Part shown: piece by piece, positions 10,159-19,207 of the stretch
How positions within the stretch are numbered: the stretch's first letter is position 1
How the letters are laid out: each line of letters begins with the position of its first letter
Source: an uncultured Bacteroidota bacterium
GTDB taxonomy: Bacteria; Bacteroidota; Bacteroidia; Bacteroidales; P3
DNA: 59,269 nucleotides
Reading direction: 5' to 3'
Assembly (NCBI GenBank): GCA_902778925.1
Contig: CACYZN010000010.1
Location: forward strand, 1 to 59,269
Translations under genes and position numbers: made by a program
The notes under the pieces: model-generated
What the model was told of the DNA's origin: nothing
Databases searched by the model: none
Seen by the model: only the letters and a program-made list of their open reading frames with translations

Positions 10159-10714
10159 TGAGGAAGCGTTCAATGGTGGATCGGGCCTCGGCCACGGCGC
10201 GCTGCAGGTCGTCGTTGACGATGGTCACGTCGAACTGCGGTGCCTGCTTCAGTTCCTCGGCGCTGCGAGCCAGGCGTTTCACTATGGCCTCCTCGCTGTC
10301 GGTGCCGCGGCTGCGCAGGCGCTGTTCCAGCACCTCGATGCTGGGCGGCATGACGAAGATGGAGAGTGCCTGGTCGCCGAAATAGCGCTTTATGTTGCGG
10401 CCGCCGTTCACGTCGACGTCGAACACTATCACATGGCCGCTGTTCCAGATGCGTTCTATCTCGCTCTTGAGGGTGCCGTAGCAGGTGCCTTGGTAGACCT
10501 CCTCCCACTCGAGGAAGTCGCCGGCCTCGACGCGGCGCACGAACTCGTCGTGGCTGAGGAAGTAGTAGTCGCGGCCGTCCTGCTCCTGACCGCGCGGCTG
10601 GCGCGAGGTGGCCGAGATGCTGAAGTCGAAGCAGTCGAACCACTGCATCAGCTCTCGTATGATGGTCGTCTTGCCGCATCCCGAAGGTGCCGAGAACAAT
10701 ATAGCTTTGCCCAT
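10151..10714 (-). CDS. gmk: Guanylate kinase
   Basis: Phosphorylates GMP (and dGMP) to GDP with ATP in the cytoplasm. The 187-residue length is standard. The P-loop APSGCGKTTI begins at residue 9, and the GMP-binding section shows SISATSRQPRGQEQDGRDYYF, with the EVYQGTCYGT segment and VFDVDVNGGRNIK that follow in this family. The lid and C-terminal helices (RLRSRGTDSEEAIVKRLARS) are present. The end overlaps the mreC start. It follows the Pro/Glu-rich protein by 29 bp on the same strand. Confidence 0.96.
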   Translation of the reverse strand: MGKAILFSAPSGCGKTTIIRELMQWFDCFDFSISATSRQPRGQEQDGRDYYFLSHDEFVRRVEAGDFLEWEEVYQGTCYGTLKSEIERIWNSGHVIVFDVDVNGGRNIKRYFGDQALSIFVMPPSIEVLEQRLRSRGTDSEEAIVKRLARSAEELKQAPQFDVTIVNDDLQRAVAEARSTIERFLNA

Positions 10715-10743
10715 ATCCTTAGACTTTAAAACCTTTCAATCCC

Positions 10744-11706
10744 TTAGAACTTCTTGTCGAACACCTTGTAGAAGGCGGCCACCACAGCCGAGTCCTTGTC
10801 CCACTGGTACTGCTCGGCCACGTCGGCCACCACGGCCAGGGCCTCCTGACGGCTGCCGATGCCGTTGAGCTGCATGATGAACTCGTTGTAGGCCCGCATG
10901 TTGTTCTTGAACAGCTCGCTCATGAAGCTGAACTTGTCGTTGATGTTGATGACGGTGCGCAGGTCGTCGACCTTGCGGGTCATGCCCGAGAGGCCGGTGG
11001 CCTGGTTGCTGCCCAGGCTCTCGCCGAGGGTGCGCACGCCGGGCTGCTCGCCGACGGGGTGCGACAGATAGTCGAGCAGCGAGGGTTCTTTCCTGGGCTC
11101 GGCCTTGGGAGCCTCTGCCGGCTCGGCCTTGGGCTCGGGTGCCGGTGCGGCTTGGGGCTCGACCACGGGCTCGGCCGGCAGCACCACCTCGTCGAACAGC
11201 AGTCCGCCCTCGGCCTCGAAGGCGGCCATGCTCACAGGCTCGGGTGCCGGTGCGGGTTCGGGCTCGGCCACTGGCTCAGGCTCCGGCTCTACCACCGGCG
11301 CGGGTTCGGGCTCCGGTGCGGGTTCGGGTTCGACCACGGGTTCAGGCTCGGGCTCGGAAGCGGGCTCGGCGGCCACTGGTTCGGGCTGTGCTACCGGTGT
11401 GGCAGCCGGCACCTCGACGGACTGCGGCTCGTGCTGCAGGGCGGCCATGGTGGCCATCACCGTCGACGAGAGTATTTCGTGGTCGGGCATCGGGGCGTCG
11501 TCGAGCGCAGCCGTACGGTTGCCGCCTGCGGGCCACGAGCCGTCGGCCTGCATGCCGAGGGCCACGTCGTACAGACGGCGCAGGTCGTCCATCAGCAGGT
11601 CGACCTCGAGGCGGCTGGCCTTGCCGTCGGCGGCCACAATGCGATTGGCTACGGCGCACAGGCGCTGCATGCCCTCGGTCAGTTCTTTAAGGCTGTTTTT
11701 CATCAT
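10744..11706 (-). CDS. Unknown protein with long Pro-Glu repeat linker
   Basis: No function recognised. The 320-residue protein has three parts. An N-terminal helical region of about 90 residues (SLKELTEGMQRLCAVANRIV) comes first. A low-complexity central region, about residues 95-230, consists of PEPEPxP and PAPEP repeats rich in Pro, Glu, Ala and Val. A compact C-terminal helical domain of about 80 residues follows (DDLRTVININDKFSFMSELF, NEFIMQLNGIGSRQEAL), ending KVFDKKF. No signal peptide or membrane segment is seen, so it is likely cytoplasmic. It is the first gene of the run into gmk. The repeated DNA behind the Pro-Glu region could change length by slippage. ATG codons at 11706 and 11703 are both possible. 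Confidence 0.8.
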   Translation of the reverse strand: MMKNSLKELTEGMQRLCAVANRIVAADGKASRLEVDLLMDDLRRLYDVALGMQADGSWPAGGNRTAALDDAPMPDHEILSSTVMATMAALQHEPQSVEVPAATPVAQPEPVAAEPASEPEPEPVVEPEPAPEPEPAPVVEPEPEPVAEPEPAPAPEPVSMAAFEAEGGLLFDEVVLPAEPVVEPQAAPAPEPKAEPAEAPKAEPRKEPSLLDYLSHPVGEQPGVRTLGESLGSNQATGLSGMTRKVDDLRTVININDKFSFMSELFKNNMRAYNEFIMQLNGIGSRQEALAVVADVAEQYQWDKDSAVVAAFYKVFDKKF

Positions 11707-11920
11707 ATCCTTATCATTTATTTTCTTGATTACAATACACTTAGGCGCAGTGGCGGCACCACTTCGCCGATTGTAAAATTACTACTATTTTCGCAACCGC
11801 CATCCTTCGGCGCCGAAAAGTTATCAAACACTGCAGTTGAAAACTCGTCCGCCCCAGTCCACGCCGGCGTCGGCGCGGTGCCGCCATGCTCCCCTCGCCA
11901 CCCCTTCCCCTCCCCTTCCC

Positions 11921-12040
11921 ATCCGGTACCGCTCCGGTCGTTGTACTATCGTTGTACTATTGTTGTACTATCGTTGTACTATTGAAAACATAAGAACGAT
12001 AGTACAACGATAGTACAACAATAGTACAACACCGGATGGG
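11921..12040 (+). repeat. 11-bp-unit palindrome, copy 2 (type B)
   Basis: Lies in the 494-bp divergent gap between 11706 and 12201. Four left units of the form TTGTACTATCG or TTGTACTATTG (about 11941-11984) face three right units CGATAGTACAA or CAATAGTACAA (11997-12030) around the centre AAAACATAAGAA (11985-11996). The outer boundary is inverted too: CCCATCCGGT at 11918-11927 matches ACCGGATGGG at 12031-12040. A 34-nt stem forms with one mismatch. The remainder of the gap holds only a promoter and C-rich tracts. Confidence 0.88.
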
Positions 12041-12085
12041 GAGGGGATGCGGTGCAGAGGGGGAGAAAATTTTGTGGCGTAGTGC

Positions 12086-12114
12086 TTGCGGTTTCGAAAA
12101 AAAGGGTATATTTG
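12086..12114 (+). promoter_or_regulatory. Promoter of the fibronectin-type T9SS gene
   Basis: A -7 box TATATTTG at 12107-12114 has a TTG at 12086-12088 eighteen nucleotides upstream, close to the usual 19-nt Bacteroidetes spacing. The start codon follows 87 bp later and the 11-bp-unit palindrome ends 67 bp before the -7 box. Confidence 0.65.
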
Positions 12115-12200
12115 CACGGTTGAACCGCAGCCGCACCGTTGCGCAACAACCATATAATTCAACGCATTAGACCGGAATATCACCATTAAACACTACAATA

Positions 12201-15200
12201 ATGAAAAATATCACCCGAGCACTGCTGCTGGCGCTGACCCTGGTGTCGGCCACGCAGTCCCTCAGAGCCCAAAGCGCCGACCCCCTGCCCCTGCCCTACC
12301 AGAACGGCTTCGAGCAGTACGATGGCCCGAGCGGCTACACCTACTCCGCACCGAGCGACTGGACGGTGACGGGGTCGTACCTCCTCGACTTCGGTTTCAT
12401 GACCTACGGGCCCTTCCCCGCCGTGGCCGCGCAGGATGCGCATAGCGGCTCGAAGACGCTCTACTTCTACACCGTGGCCGGCAGCCCCAACTTCATCTCG
12501 ACGCCGCTGCTCGACCACGAGGCCAACGGGCTGCTGGTGAGCTTCTGGGCCACCCTGCAGGGTGACGTCGTGCTCACCGTGGGCCTCGTCACCGACCCCG
12601 CCGACAGCAACACCTTCACCCCGCTGTTCAGCACCAACCAGTCGACCAACGAAGAATACGAAGAGTTCAGCTTCACCACCGACGGGCTCGACATCGAGGG
12701 CAACGTGGCCATAGCTTTCCGCGCCAGCACCTCGTCGGGCGACCTGCACTATGTGATGATCGACGACCTTTCGGTGAGCGAGAACAGCGACTGCGAGACG
12801 CCGACCAGCCTCGAGGCCAGCGCCACGGGCTACAGCACGGCCACGCTGAGCTGGGAGGGCACGTCGGGCCTGGGCTACGAGGTGCGCTACAACGCCAGCG
12901 GCAATCTGGCCGACCCCGCCACCGTGGTGGCCACCACCACCGGCACCACCCTCGCGCTCGAGGGGCTGGAGCACGGCACGGTCTACTACGCCTGGGTTGC
13001 CGCCCAGTGCGACGGCGAGCTCTCGCCGCTGGCCGCCTTCGCCCCCTTCAGCACCGACACCGCCTGCTACACGCTGGCCAGTGCCGAGGTGGGCACCCTG
13101 ACCGCCACGTCGGCCGCCCTCGGCTGGACCTACAGCGAGAGCGGCGAGGCCCACACGGGCGTGGTCATCACCGTGGCCGACCAGACCGACCCCACCGCCG
13201 AGCCCTACGAGATTGAGGCCACGGGCATCAGCACCTTCGTCACCGACCTCGTCGAGGGCCACCACTACACCTTCGAGCTGCGCACCCGGTGCGACACCCT
13301 CTCGGCCGAGCCCGTGGTGCTGCACGCCGTGCCCCTCGGCACCCCCTGCGCCGAGAGCGCCTCGCCCAACGGCTACTACACCTCGACCTACTACCCCGCA
13401 TGGACCGCCTACGAGCACTCGGCCAGCCTGATGCTCTACCGCGCCGACAACCTTGTGGGGGTGGGCGACATCAACACCATAGCCCTGCGCACCGCCAATG
13501 CCGTGCCCTCCTACGCGCACCGCTTCACCGTCTACATGGCCGCCACCGCCAACACCGTGGTGCCGTCCGGCATCAGCCTCGACTCGCTCAGCCTCGTGGC
13601 CACCGACGTCGAGGTGCACGCCTGGACCAGCAGCTGGATGCCCATACCCCTCGACAGCACGTTCACCCTCGCCGCCGGCCAGAACCTCTACGTGCTGCTG
13701 CTCAACGATAACGACAACTACACCGACGGCTTCACCACGCCCGAGGTGAGCTACGCCAACCACGCCGCCGGCTATGCCGCCACGCTCTACCGCTCGAGCA
13801 CCGAGCCCTTCGCCGTCGACACCGTAAGCTTCAGCACCGCCAACAGGCTGCCCGACATGCGCTTCTACGGCGAGTGCGTCATCCCCGTGTGCGACGCCCC
13901 GTCGGCCGCCATCGGCGAGGTGGGCGAGACCTCGCTGACCGTCGTCTGGCTCGACGAGCAGAACGGTAACTTCCTGCCCCAGCTGCGCGCCGCCACCGAT
14001 ACCGCATGGACCAGCCTCCCCCTCACCACCGAGCACACAGCCACCTTCGACAGCCTCGAGTCGTCGACCCAGTACCAGGTGCGCATAGGCGCCATCTGCT
14101 ACAACGGCGACACCGTCTTCAGCCCCGAGCTGGCGGCCTGGACCCTCTGCACCGCCGTCAGCGCTCCGCACGCCTACACCTTCAGCCAGGGCATCGACCA
14201 CTGCTGGACGGTGGCCCCCGACGTGACGGTGACCGGCTCGGGCAACACTGCCTACGTGCAGCTCGAGACGGCCTACGGCGTGCAGCGCGACTGGATGCTC
14301 ACACCCGAGCTGGCCGACGCCATAGCCTCGCTGCAGCTGCGCATACGCGCCACCGACTACTGGGGCCGCGACAGCGTGCTCAGCATCGGCGCCAGCAACC
14401 CCGACGGCAGCGACGTCGAGTGGATAGCCCACCTGCACTTCCCGGCCTCCACATCGACCTACACCGAGCAGGTGCTGCGCCTAGACAGCTACGAGGGCGA
14501 CAAGCACCACCTCATGGTGCGCAGCGGCAACATGCGCCTGCGCTCCGTCACCATCGAATACCTCGATCCCTGCGCCATACAGGAAGACCTCGTAATCGAC
14601 ACCGTCACCATGACGAGCGCCACGCTGAGCTGGCTCGACGTCAACCAGGCCGGCCTCTACGAACTGCAGTACCGCCCGGCCGGCAACGGCCAGGAGTGGG
14701 CCAGCTCCATCGACTCGGCCACCACCGCCACCCTCGACAGCCTCGCCGCCGGCACCTCCTACGAGGTACGCGTCCGCGCCATCTGCTCTGCAGTCGACAC
14801 CTCGGTGTGGACTCCCGGCATCACCTTCCGCACCGAGTGTGCGGCCATCGCCGCAATACCCTACAGCGAGGACTTCACGGGCAACAGCCACGAGTGCTGG
14901 ACCGTCCTCGACCTCAACCAGACCACCATCGACAACTGGAGCCTCAGCGCCAACGGACTCGACAGCACGGCCTGCATCTTCTCGCGCCACAGCGCAGCCT
15001 ACACCTCCGACGAATGGTTCATCTCGCCCGTCATCGAGCTCCCGGCCGACACCATGCTGGACCTCACCTGGTGGGGCAAGAATCCCGCCAACGGAGCCAA
15101 CTACTCCGACTACACGGTCCTTGTATCGCCCACGGCCAGCATGCTGCCCGAGTACTTCACCGACGTCCTGGCCACCGTCGAGGCCGAGGAGGACTGGACC

Positions 15201-15842
15201 GAGCACACGCTGCCCCTCAGCTACAGTGGCGCCATCCGCATAGCCTTCCACCACAGTGGCTACAACGGTGGCGGCGTCAGCATCGACAACATCAGCATCA
15301 CGGTGCCCGAACTGCGCCCCTGTGAGCCGCCGACCGGGCTGGTCGTAAGCCAGGTGAGCGACGACGTGGCCCGCGCCGAGTGGGTCCCGGCCGACACCGC
15401 CGACCACGAATGGGAGCTGGAGGTCACCGCCGAGGACTACGAACACACCTATACCGTCACCAACATACCCTTCACCTTCAGCGGCCTCGCCGTCGGCACC
15501 CACTACTCACTCCGCGTGCGCACCCGCTGCGGCGAGGACTACTACAGTGACTGGAGCGAGCCCTACAACTACTACATACAGCCCTCCGCTCCCGAGGGCA
15601 TCGACCTCGCCTCGCCCTCGGTAGTGAGCCTCCACCCCAACCCAGCCAGCTCGGTGGTCGTCGTCGAAGTGTCGGCAGCCTCGCAGATCACACTGCTCGA
15701 CGTGAGCGGTCGCGAAGTCTATCGCAGTGCCGACGCCGCCACCCGCCACACCGTAGACCTGTCGCACACGGCGCCCGGCATCTACTATGTCCGCATTGCC
15801 GGTGCCAGAAGCTTCGCCGTACAGAAACTGATTGTACAATAA
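12201..15842 (+). CDS. Giant secreted fibronectin-III / choice-of-anchor J protein with T9SS sorting domain
   Basis: Predicted surface or secreted protein of 1213 residues. It begins with a signal peptide (ALLLALTLVSATQSLRAQ), then a jellyroll-like anchor domain (FEQYDGPSGYTYSAPSDW to YVMIDDLSVSE). Several fibronectin type III modules follow, recognisable by repeats such as TATLSWEGTSGLGYEVRY, EGLEHGTVYYAWVAAQC and SLAAGTSYEVRVRAIC. A second, choice-of-anchor J type domain lies near residues 880-1030 (PYSEDFTGNSHECW to GVSIDNISI). The C-terminal T9SS domain starts LHPNPASSVVVVEV and ends KLIVQ. Nothing catalytic is seen, so adhesion or substrate binding is a reasonable guess only. The M16 peptidase follows after 21 bp and is probably co-transcribed. 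Confidence 0.88.
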   Translation: MKNITRALLLALTLVSATQSLRAQSADPLPLPYQNGFEQYDGPSGYTYSAPSDWTVTGSYLLDFGFMTYGPFPAVAAQDAHSGSKTLYFYTVAGSPNFISTPLLDHEANGLLVSFWATLQGDVVLTVGLVTDPADSNTFTPLFSTNQSTNEEYEEFSFTTDGLDIEGNVAIAFRASTSSGDLHYVMIDDLSVSENSDCETPTSLEASATGYSTATLSWEGTSGLGYEVRYNASGNLADPATVVATTTGTTLALEGLEHGTVYYAWVAAQCDGELSPLAAFAPFSTDTACYTLASAEVGTLTATSAALGWTYSESGEAHTGVVITVADQTDPTAEPYEIEATGISTFVTDLVEGHHYTFELRTRCDTLSAEPVVLHAVPLGTPCAESASPNGYYTSTYYPAWTAYEHSASLMLYRADNLVGVGDINTIALRTANAVPSYAHRFTVYMAATANTVVPSGISLDSLSLVATDVEVHAWTSSWMPIPLDSTFTLAAGQNLYVLLLNDNDNYTDGFTTPEVSYANHAAGYAATLYRSSTEPFAVDTVSFSTANRLPDMRFYGECVIPVCDAPSAAIGEVGETSLTVVWLDEQNGNFLPQLRAATDTAWTSLPLTTEHTATFDSLESSTQYQVRIGAICYNGDTVFSPELAAWTLCTAVSAPHAYTFSQGIDHCWTVAPDVTVTGSGNTAYVQLETAYGVQRDWMLTPELADAIASLQLRIRATDYWGRDSVLSIGASNPDGSDVEWIAHLHFPASTSTYTEQVLRLDSYEGDKHHLMVRSGNMRLRSVTIEYLDPCAIQEDLVIDTVTMTSATLSWLDVNQAGLYELQYRPAGNGQEWASSIDSATTATLDSLAAGTSYEVRVRAICSAVDTSVWTPGITFRTECAAIAAIPYSEDFTGNSHECWTVLDLNQTTIDNWSLSANGLDSTACIFSRHSAAYTSDEWFISPVIELPADTMLDLTWWGKNPANGANYSDYTVLVSPTASMLPEYFTDVLATVEAEEDWTEHTLPLSYSGAIRIAFHHSGYNGGGVSIDNISITVPELRPCEPPTGLVVSQVSDDVARAEWVPADTADHEWELEVTAEDYEHTYTVTNIPFTFSGLAVGTHYSLRVRTRCGEDYYSDWSEPYNYYIQPSAPEGIDLASPSVVSLHPNPASSVVVVEVSAASQITLLDVSGREVYRSADAATRHTVDLSHTAPGIYYVRIAGARSFAVQKLIVQ

Positions 15843-15863
15843 ACCTCATTATAACAAACCGAC

Positions 15864-18770
15864 ATGAAAAAAGCAACCCTTATCCTATGCTTTAGCTTGC
15901 TGATAGGCACCTTCGCCGCAGCACAGAAGTACGAGTACAAAACCTACGACAACGACCCGCTGCAGGTGCGCGAGTACACCCTGCAGAACGGTCTGAAGGT
16001 GTTCATGAGCGTCTACAAGGACGCGCCGCGCATTCAGACATACATAGCGGTACGCGCTGGCTCGAAGAACGACCCCTCGGAGACTACCGGTCTGGCCCAC
16101 TACCTGGAGCACATGCTCTTCAAGGGTAGCCACCAGCTGGGCACCACCGACTGGGCCCGCGAGCGTGTGGAGCTGCAGAAGATAGAGGACCTCTACGAGG
16201 TGTACCGCCGCACCACCAACGAGGCTGCCCGCGCCGCCATCTACCACCAGATCGACTCCATCAGCTACGTGGCCTCGACCATTGCCATTGCCAACGAATA
16301 CGACAAGAGCATGACCGCCATCGGCAGCGAGGGTACCAACGCCTTCACCTCGAACGACTTCACGATGTACGTCGAGAACATACCCAGCAACCAACTGGAG
16401 GCCTGGGCCAAGGTCGAGGGCGACCGCTTTCCCAACCTGGTGCTGCGTCTGTTCCACACCGAGCTGGAAGCCGTCTACGAGGAGAAGAACATCGGCATGG
16501 CCCAGGATAACCGTCGTGTGAACGAGGAGATGATGCGCGCGCTGTTCCCGCATCATCCCTATGGTCAGCAGACCACCATCGGCACCATCGAGCACCTCAA
16601 GAATCCCTCGATGAAAAACATCCGCGAGTACCACGCCGCCTACTATGTGCCCAACAACATGTGCATCGCCATGGCGGGTGACTTCAACCCCGACGAGGCC
16701 ATCAAGATCATAGACAAATACTTCGGCAGCTGGGTGCCCGGCACAGTGCCTCCGTTCACCAAGGTGAAGGAAGAGCCCATCACCACGCCCATCATACGTC
16801 TGGTGAACGGCCAGGACCCCGAGAGCCTCACCATAGCCTTCCGCATCGAGGAGGGCAACGGCAGCCGCGACGCCTTTCTGGCCCGGGCTATGAAGATGGT
16901 GCTCTACAACGGCAGATGCGGTCTCATCGACCTAAACCTCAACCAAAAGCAGCTCTGCCTGGGCGCCTATGCCGGCCCCTACACCCTAAATGACTACGCT
17001 GCCCTCATGCTCGCTGGACGTCCCACCCAGGGCCAGACCCTCGGCCAGCTGCGCAACCTGCTGCTCGAGCAGGTTGACCTGGTGAAGCAGGGCAAGTTCG
17101 ACGAGAGCCTTATCGAGGCCAGCATCAACCAGCTGAAGCTCGAAATCATGGAGGATGCCGAGAGCAACGACAGCCGCGCACGCCAGATGGCCTACGCCTT
17201 CGTGCAACACCAGTCGTGGGACAAGGTGTGCAACGAAGTCAACGAGCTGGCCAAGATCACCAAGCAGGACATAGTCGACTTTGCCAACCGCATCTGCAAG
17301 GACAACAACTACGTGATAGTCTACAAGCACCAGGACACCCCCGACCCGGTGACCAAGGTGCAGAAACCCGCCATCACCCCCATCTATGTGAGCCGCGACA
17401 CCGAGAGCCCCTTCCTGGCCAGCATCAAGGCCGACGCCGCCAAGGCCAAGCCCATACAGCCCCAGTTCGTAAACTTCAAGAAGGACATGCAGAAGGGCAA
17501 GACCCAGAACGGCAGCGAGGTGCTCTATGTGCAAAACAAGGAGAACGGCACCTTCAACCTGCAGTACCGCTTCGAGTTCGGCAGCACAGCCGACAAGACC
17601 ATCGACCTGGCGGCCGACCTGGTCGACTACCTGAGCACCGACCGCCACACCGCCGAGCAGCTGCAGGAGGAATTCTATAAGATTGCCTGCTCATGGGGCA
17701 TCAGCGTCGGCGGCCGCAGTGCCACCGTCAGCATCAGCGGTCTGGCCGAGAACATGGAGAAAGCCATGGCTCTCGTCGAGGAAGTTATGGCCTCCTGCCA
17801 ACCCAACGACGAGGCATTGCAGATGCTCGTCGAGCGCGCCATCAAGAGCCGCACCGACAACAAGACCAACCAGCGCGCCGCCTTCCGTGCCCTGAACACC
17901 TACGGCATCTACGGCGAGCAGTACCTCAAGGAGACCACCGAGAGCGACGCCCAGCTGCGCGCCTACACCGCCCGCCAGCTCACCGACGCCCTGCACGGCC
18001 TCTTCCAGTACAAACACCGCGTGCTCTACTACGGCCCGCTCTCGCTCAAGGAGGCCACCGCCGCCGTCAACCGCATCCACACCGTGAAGCCCACCAAGGA
18101 GGTGCCCGCCAACAAGGTGTACCAACCTCAGGCCACCAACGAGAACCAGGTGCTCTTTGTCGACTACAACGCCAAAAACACCTACGTCACCGAGTACTTC
18201 CGCGGCGAGCATTTCAACACCGCCCAGGTGCCCGGCATGAACCTCTTCAACGAATACTTCGGCGGCTCGATGAACGCCATCGTCTTCCAGGAGATGCGCG
18301 AGAAGCGCAGCCTCGCCTACAGCGCCAGCAGCCACTACACCTATGGCGCCGACAAGGACGGCTACTTCTACAACAGCGCCAACGTCATCACCCAGAACGA
18401 CAAGCTGCTCGACGCCCTGAACGCCTACGAGGAGCTGTTCGAAGACATGCCGCAGGCCGAAGCCAACTACCGCCTGGCCAAGGACGCCCTGCTGGCCGGC
18501 AGCCGCACCGCCCGCACCACCAAGATGGGCATCATCAACGCCTATATCAACTGCGAGCAGTGGGGATGGAAAGAGCCCCTGCGCAAGCAGAACTTCCAGG
18601 CCTACCAGAAGATGACCATGCAGGACCTCGTCAACTTCCACCGCCAGCACGTCAAAGGCCAGAAGAAGACCTACCTCATACTCGGCAAGGAGAGCGAGAT
18701 GGACTTCGACGCCCTCAGCAAGTTCGGCCGTGTGAAGAAGCTCACCCTCGACCAGATATTCGGCTTCTAA
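15864..18770 (+). CDS. M16 family zinc metallopeptidase (insulinase/pitrilysin type)
   Basis: Predicted periplasmic or exported zinc peptidase of 968 residues: signal peptide (MKKATLILCFSLLIGTFAAA), then two tandem M16 units. The inverted zinc motif is His79-x-x-Glu82-His83 (GLAHYLEHMLFKG), with the third ligand in the acidic stretch ELEAVYEEKN near residues 200-208. The second half carries the inactive-type M16C modules, including FNEYFGGSMNAIVFQEMREKRSLAYSA, which shapes the closed chamber in this family. These enzymes degrade short peptides. It lies 21 bp after the fibronectin-type T9SS gene and ends at a clear terminator, so the two form an operon. Confidence 0.92.
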   Translation: MKKATLILCFSLLIGTFAAAQKYEYKTYDNDPLQVREYTLQNGLKVFMSVYKDAPRIQTYIAVRAGSKNDPSETTGLAHYLEHMLFKGSHQLGTTDWARERVELQKIEDLYEVYRRTTNEAARAAIYHQIDSISYVASTIAIANEYDKSMTAIGSEGTNAFTSNDFTMYVENIPSNQLEAWAKVEGDRFPNLVLRLFHTELEAVYEEKNIGMAQDNRRVNEEMMRALFPHHPYGQQTTIGTIEHLKNPSMKNIREYHAAYYVPNNMCIAMAGDFNPDEAIKIIDKYFGSWVPGTVPPFTKVKEEPITTPIIRLVNGQDPESLTIAFRIEEGNGSRDAFLARAMKMVLYNGRCGLIDLNLNQKQLCLGAYAGPYTLNDYAALMLAGRPTQGQTLGQLRNLLLEQVDLVKQGKFDESLIEASINQLKLEIMEDAESNDSRARQMAYAFVQHQSWDKVCNEVNELAKITKQDIVDFANRICKDNNYVIVYKHQDTPDPVTKVQKPAITPIYVSRDTESPFLASIKADAAKAKPIQPQFVNFKKDMQKGKTQNGSEVLYVQNKENGTFNLQYRFEFGSTADKTIDLAADLVDYLSTDRHTAEQLQEEFYKIACSWGISVGGRSATVSISGLAENMEKAMALVEEVMASCQPNDEALQMLVERAIKSRTDNKTNQRAAFRALNTYGIYGEQYLKETTESDAQLRAYTARQLTDALHGLFQYKHRVLYYGPLSLKEATAAVNRIHTVKPTKEVPANKVYQPQATNENQVLFVDYNAKNTYVTEYFRGEHFNTAQVPGMNLFNEYFGGSMNAIVFQEMREKRSLAYSASSHYTYGADKDGYFYNSANVITQNDKLLDALNAYEELFEDMPQAEANYRLAKDALLAGSRTARTTKMGIINAYINCEQWGWKEPLRKQNFQAYQKMTMQDLVNFHRQHVKGQKKTYLILGKESEMDFDALSKFGRVKKLTLDQIFGF

Positions 18771-18793
18771 GCGCCAGAGAACAAGGCCACTGT

Positions 18794-18843
18794 AGTGGAG
18801 AACGGGAAAGCCTCGGCAACCCCGTTCTCCACTTTTCTTTTTG
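18794..18843 (+). terminator. Rho-independent terminator after the M16 peptidase
   Basis: Perfect 13-bp stem, AGTGGAGAACGGG (18794-18806) pairing with 18821-18833, a 14-nt loop and a T-rich tail (TTTCTTTTTG). It lies 24 bp after the M16 stop codon. Confidence 0.88.
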
Positions 18844-18888
18844 CGTTCCCCGCTGCCTGCCGACCGCCATCGGCCGCCATCCTCCGGC

Positions 18889-19007
18889 CTTCCCCTCCTG
18901 CCGTTCTTATGTATTTCTTATGTATTTCTTATGTTGTATTTATGTTTAAAACATAAGAAATACATAAGAAATACATAAGAACGATATAAGAACTACCGGA
19001 GGGGAAG
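18889..19007 (+). repeat. 11-bp-unit palindrome, copy 3 (type A)
   Basis: Perfect 32-bp arms (18903-18934 and 18951-18982) of TTCTTATGTAT units around the shared centre; AAAACATAAGAA reads on the plus strand toward the C25 gene. One extra unit on the right (CGATATAAGAA) is unpaired and mixes features of both unit types. CTTCCCCT (18889-18896) and AGGGGAAG (19000-19007) form an outer inverted boundary. The 437-bp gap 18771-19207 otherwise holds the terminator and a promoter. Confidence 0.9.
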
Positions 19008-19175
19008 CGGAGAGGAAGGCCAGAGGAGCTGGTTTTGAGGCCGTTACGACCACCGTAGCCTCATAACACATTGAGGATGTGTATTTAAGGGTGTTGCAAC
19101 AGGGTGCCGTGGCGGGGTTGGCGGCGGGTGGTGCATTTATTTTGAATTCAGGGGCTGTATATGAAGTATTTTGTG

Positions 19176-19183
19176 TAATTTTG
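19176..19183 (+). promoter_or_regulatory. -7 promoter box for the C25 peptidase gene
   Basis: TAATTTTG fits the TAnnTTTG box and lies 24 bp before the ATG at 19208. No good -33 element was found at the usual spacing. Confidence 0.5.
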
Positions 19184-19207
19184 CAGCCAGATTAGAAGAC
19201 GCATGCC

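Noticed and set aside
11700-12200. tRNA or small RNA genes in intergenic regions of the window
   Set aside because: No cloverleaf-like pattern or T-loop (GGTTCRANNCC) was found in these gaps by eye.
12186-14438. A 750-residue minus-strand open frame
   Set aside because: Shadow of the fibronectin-type T9SS gene in GC-rich DNA; low-complexity Gly/Val/His composition.
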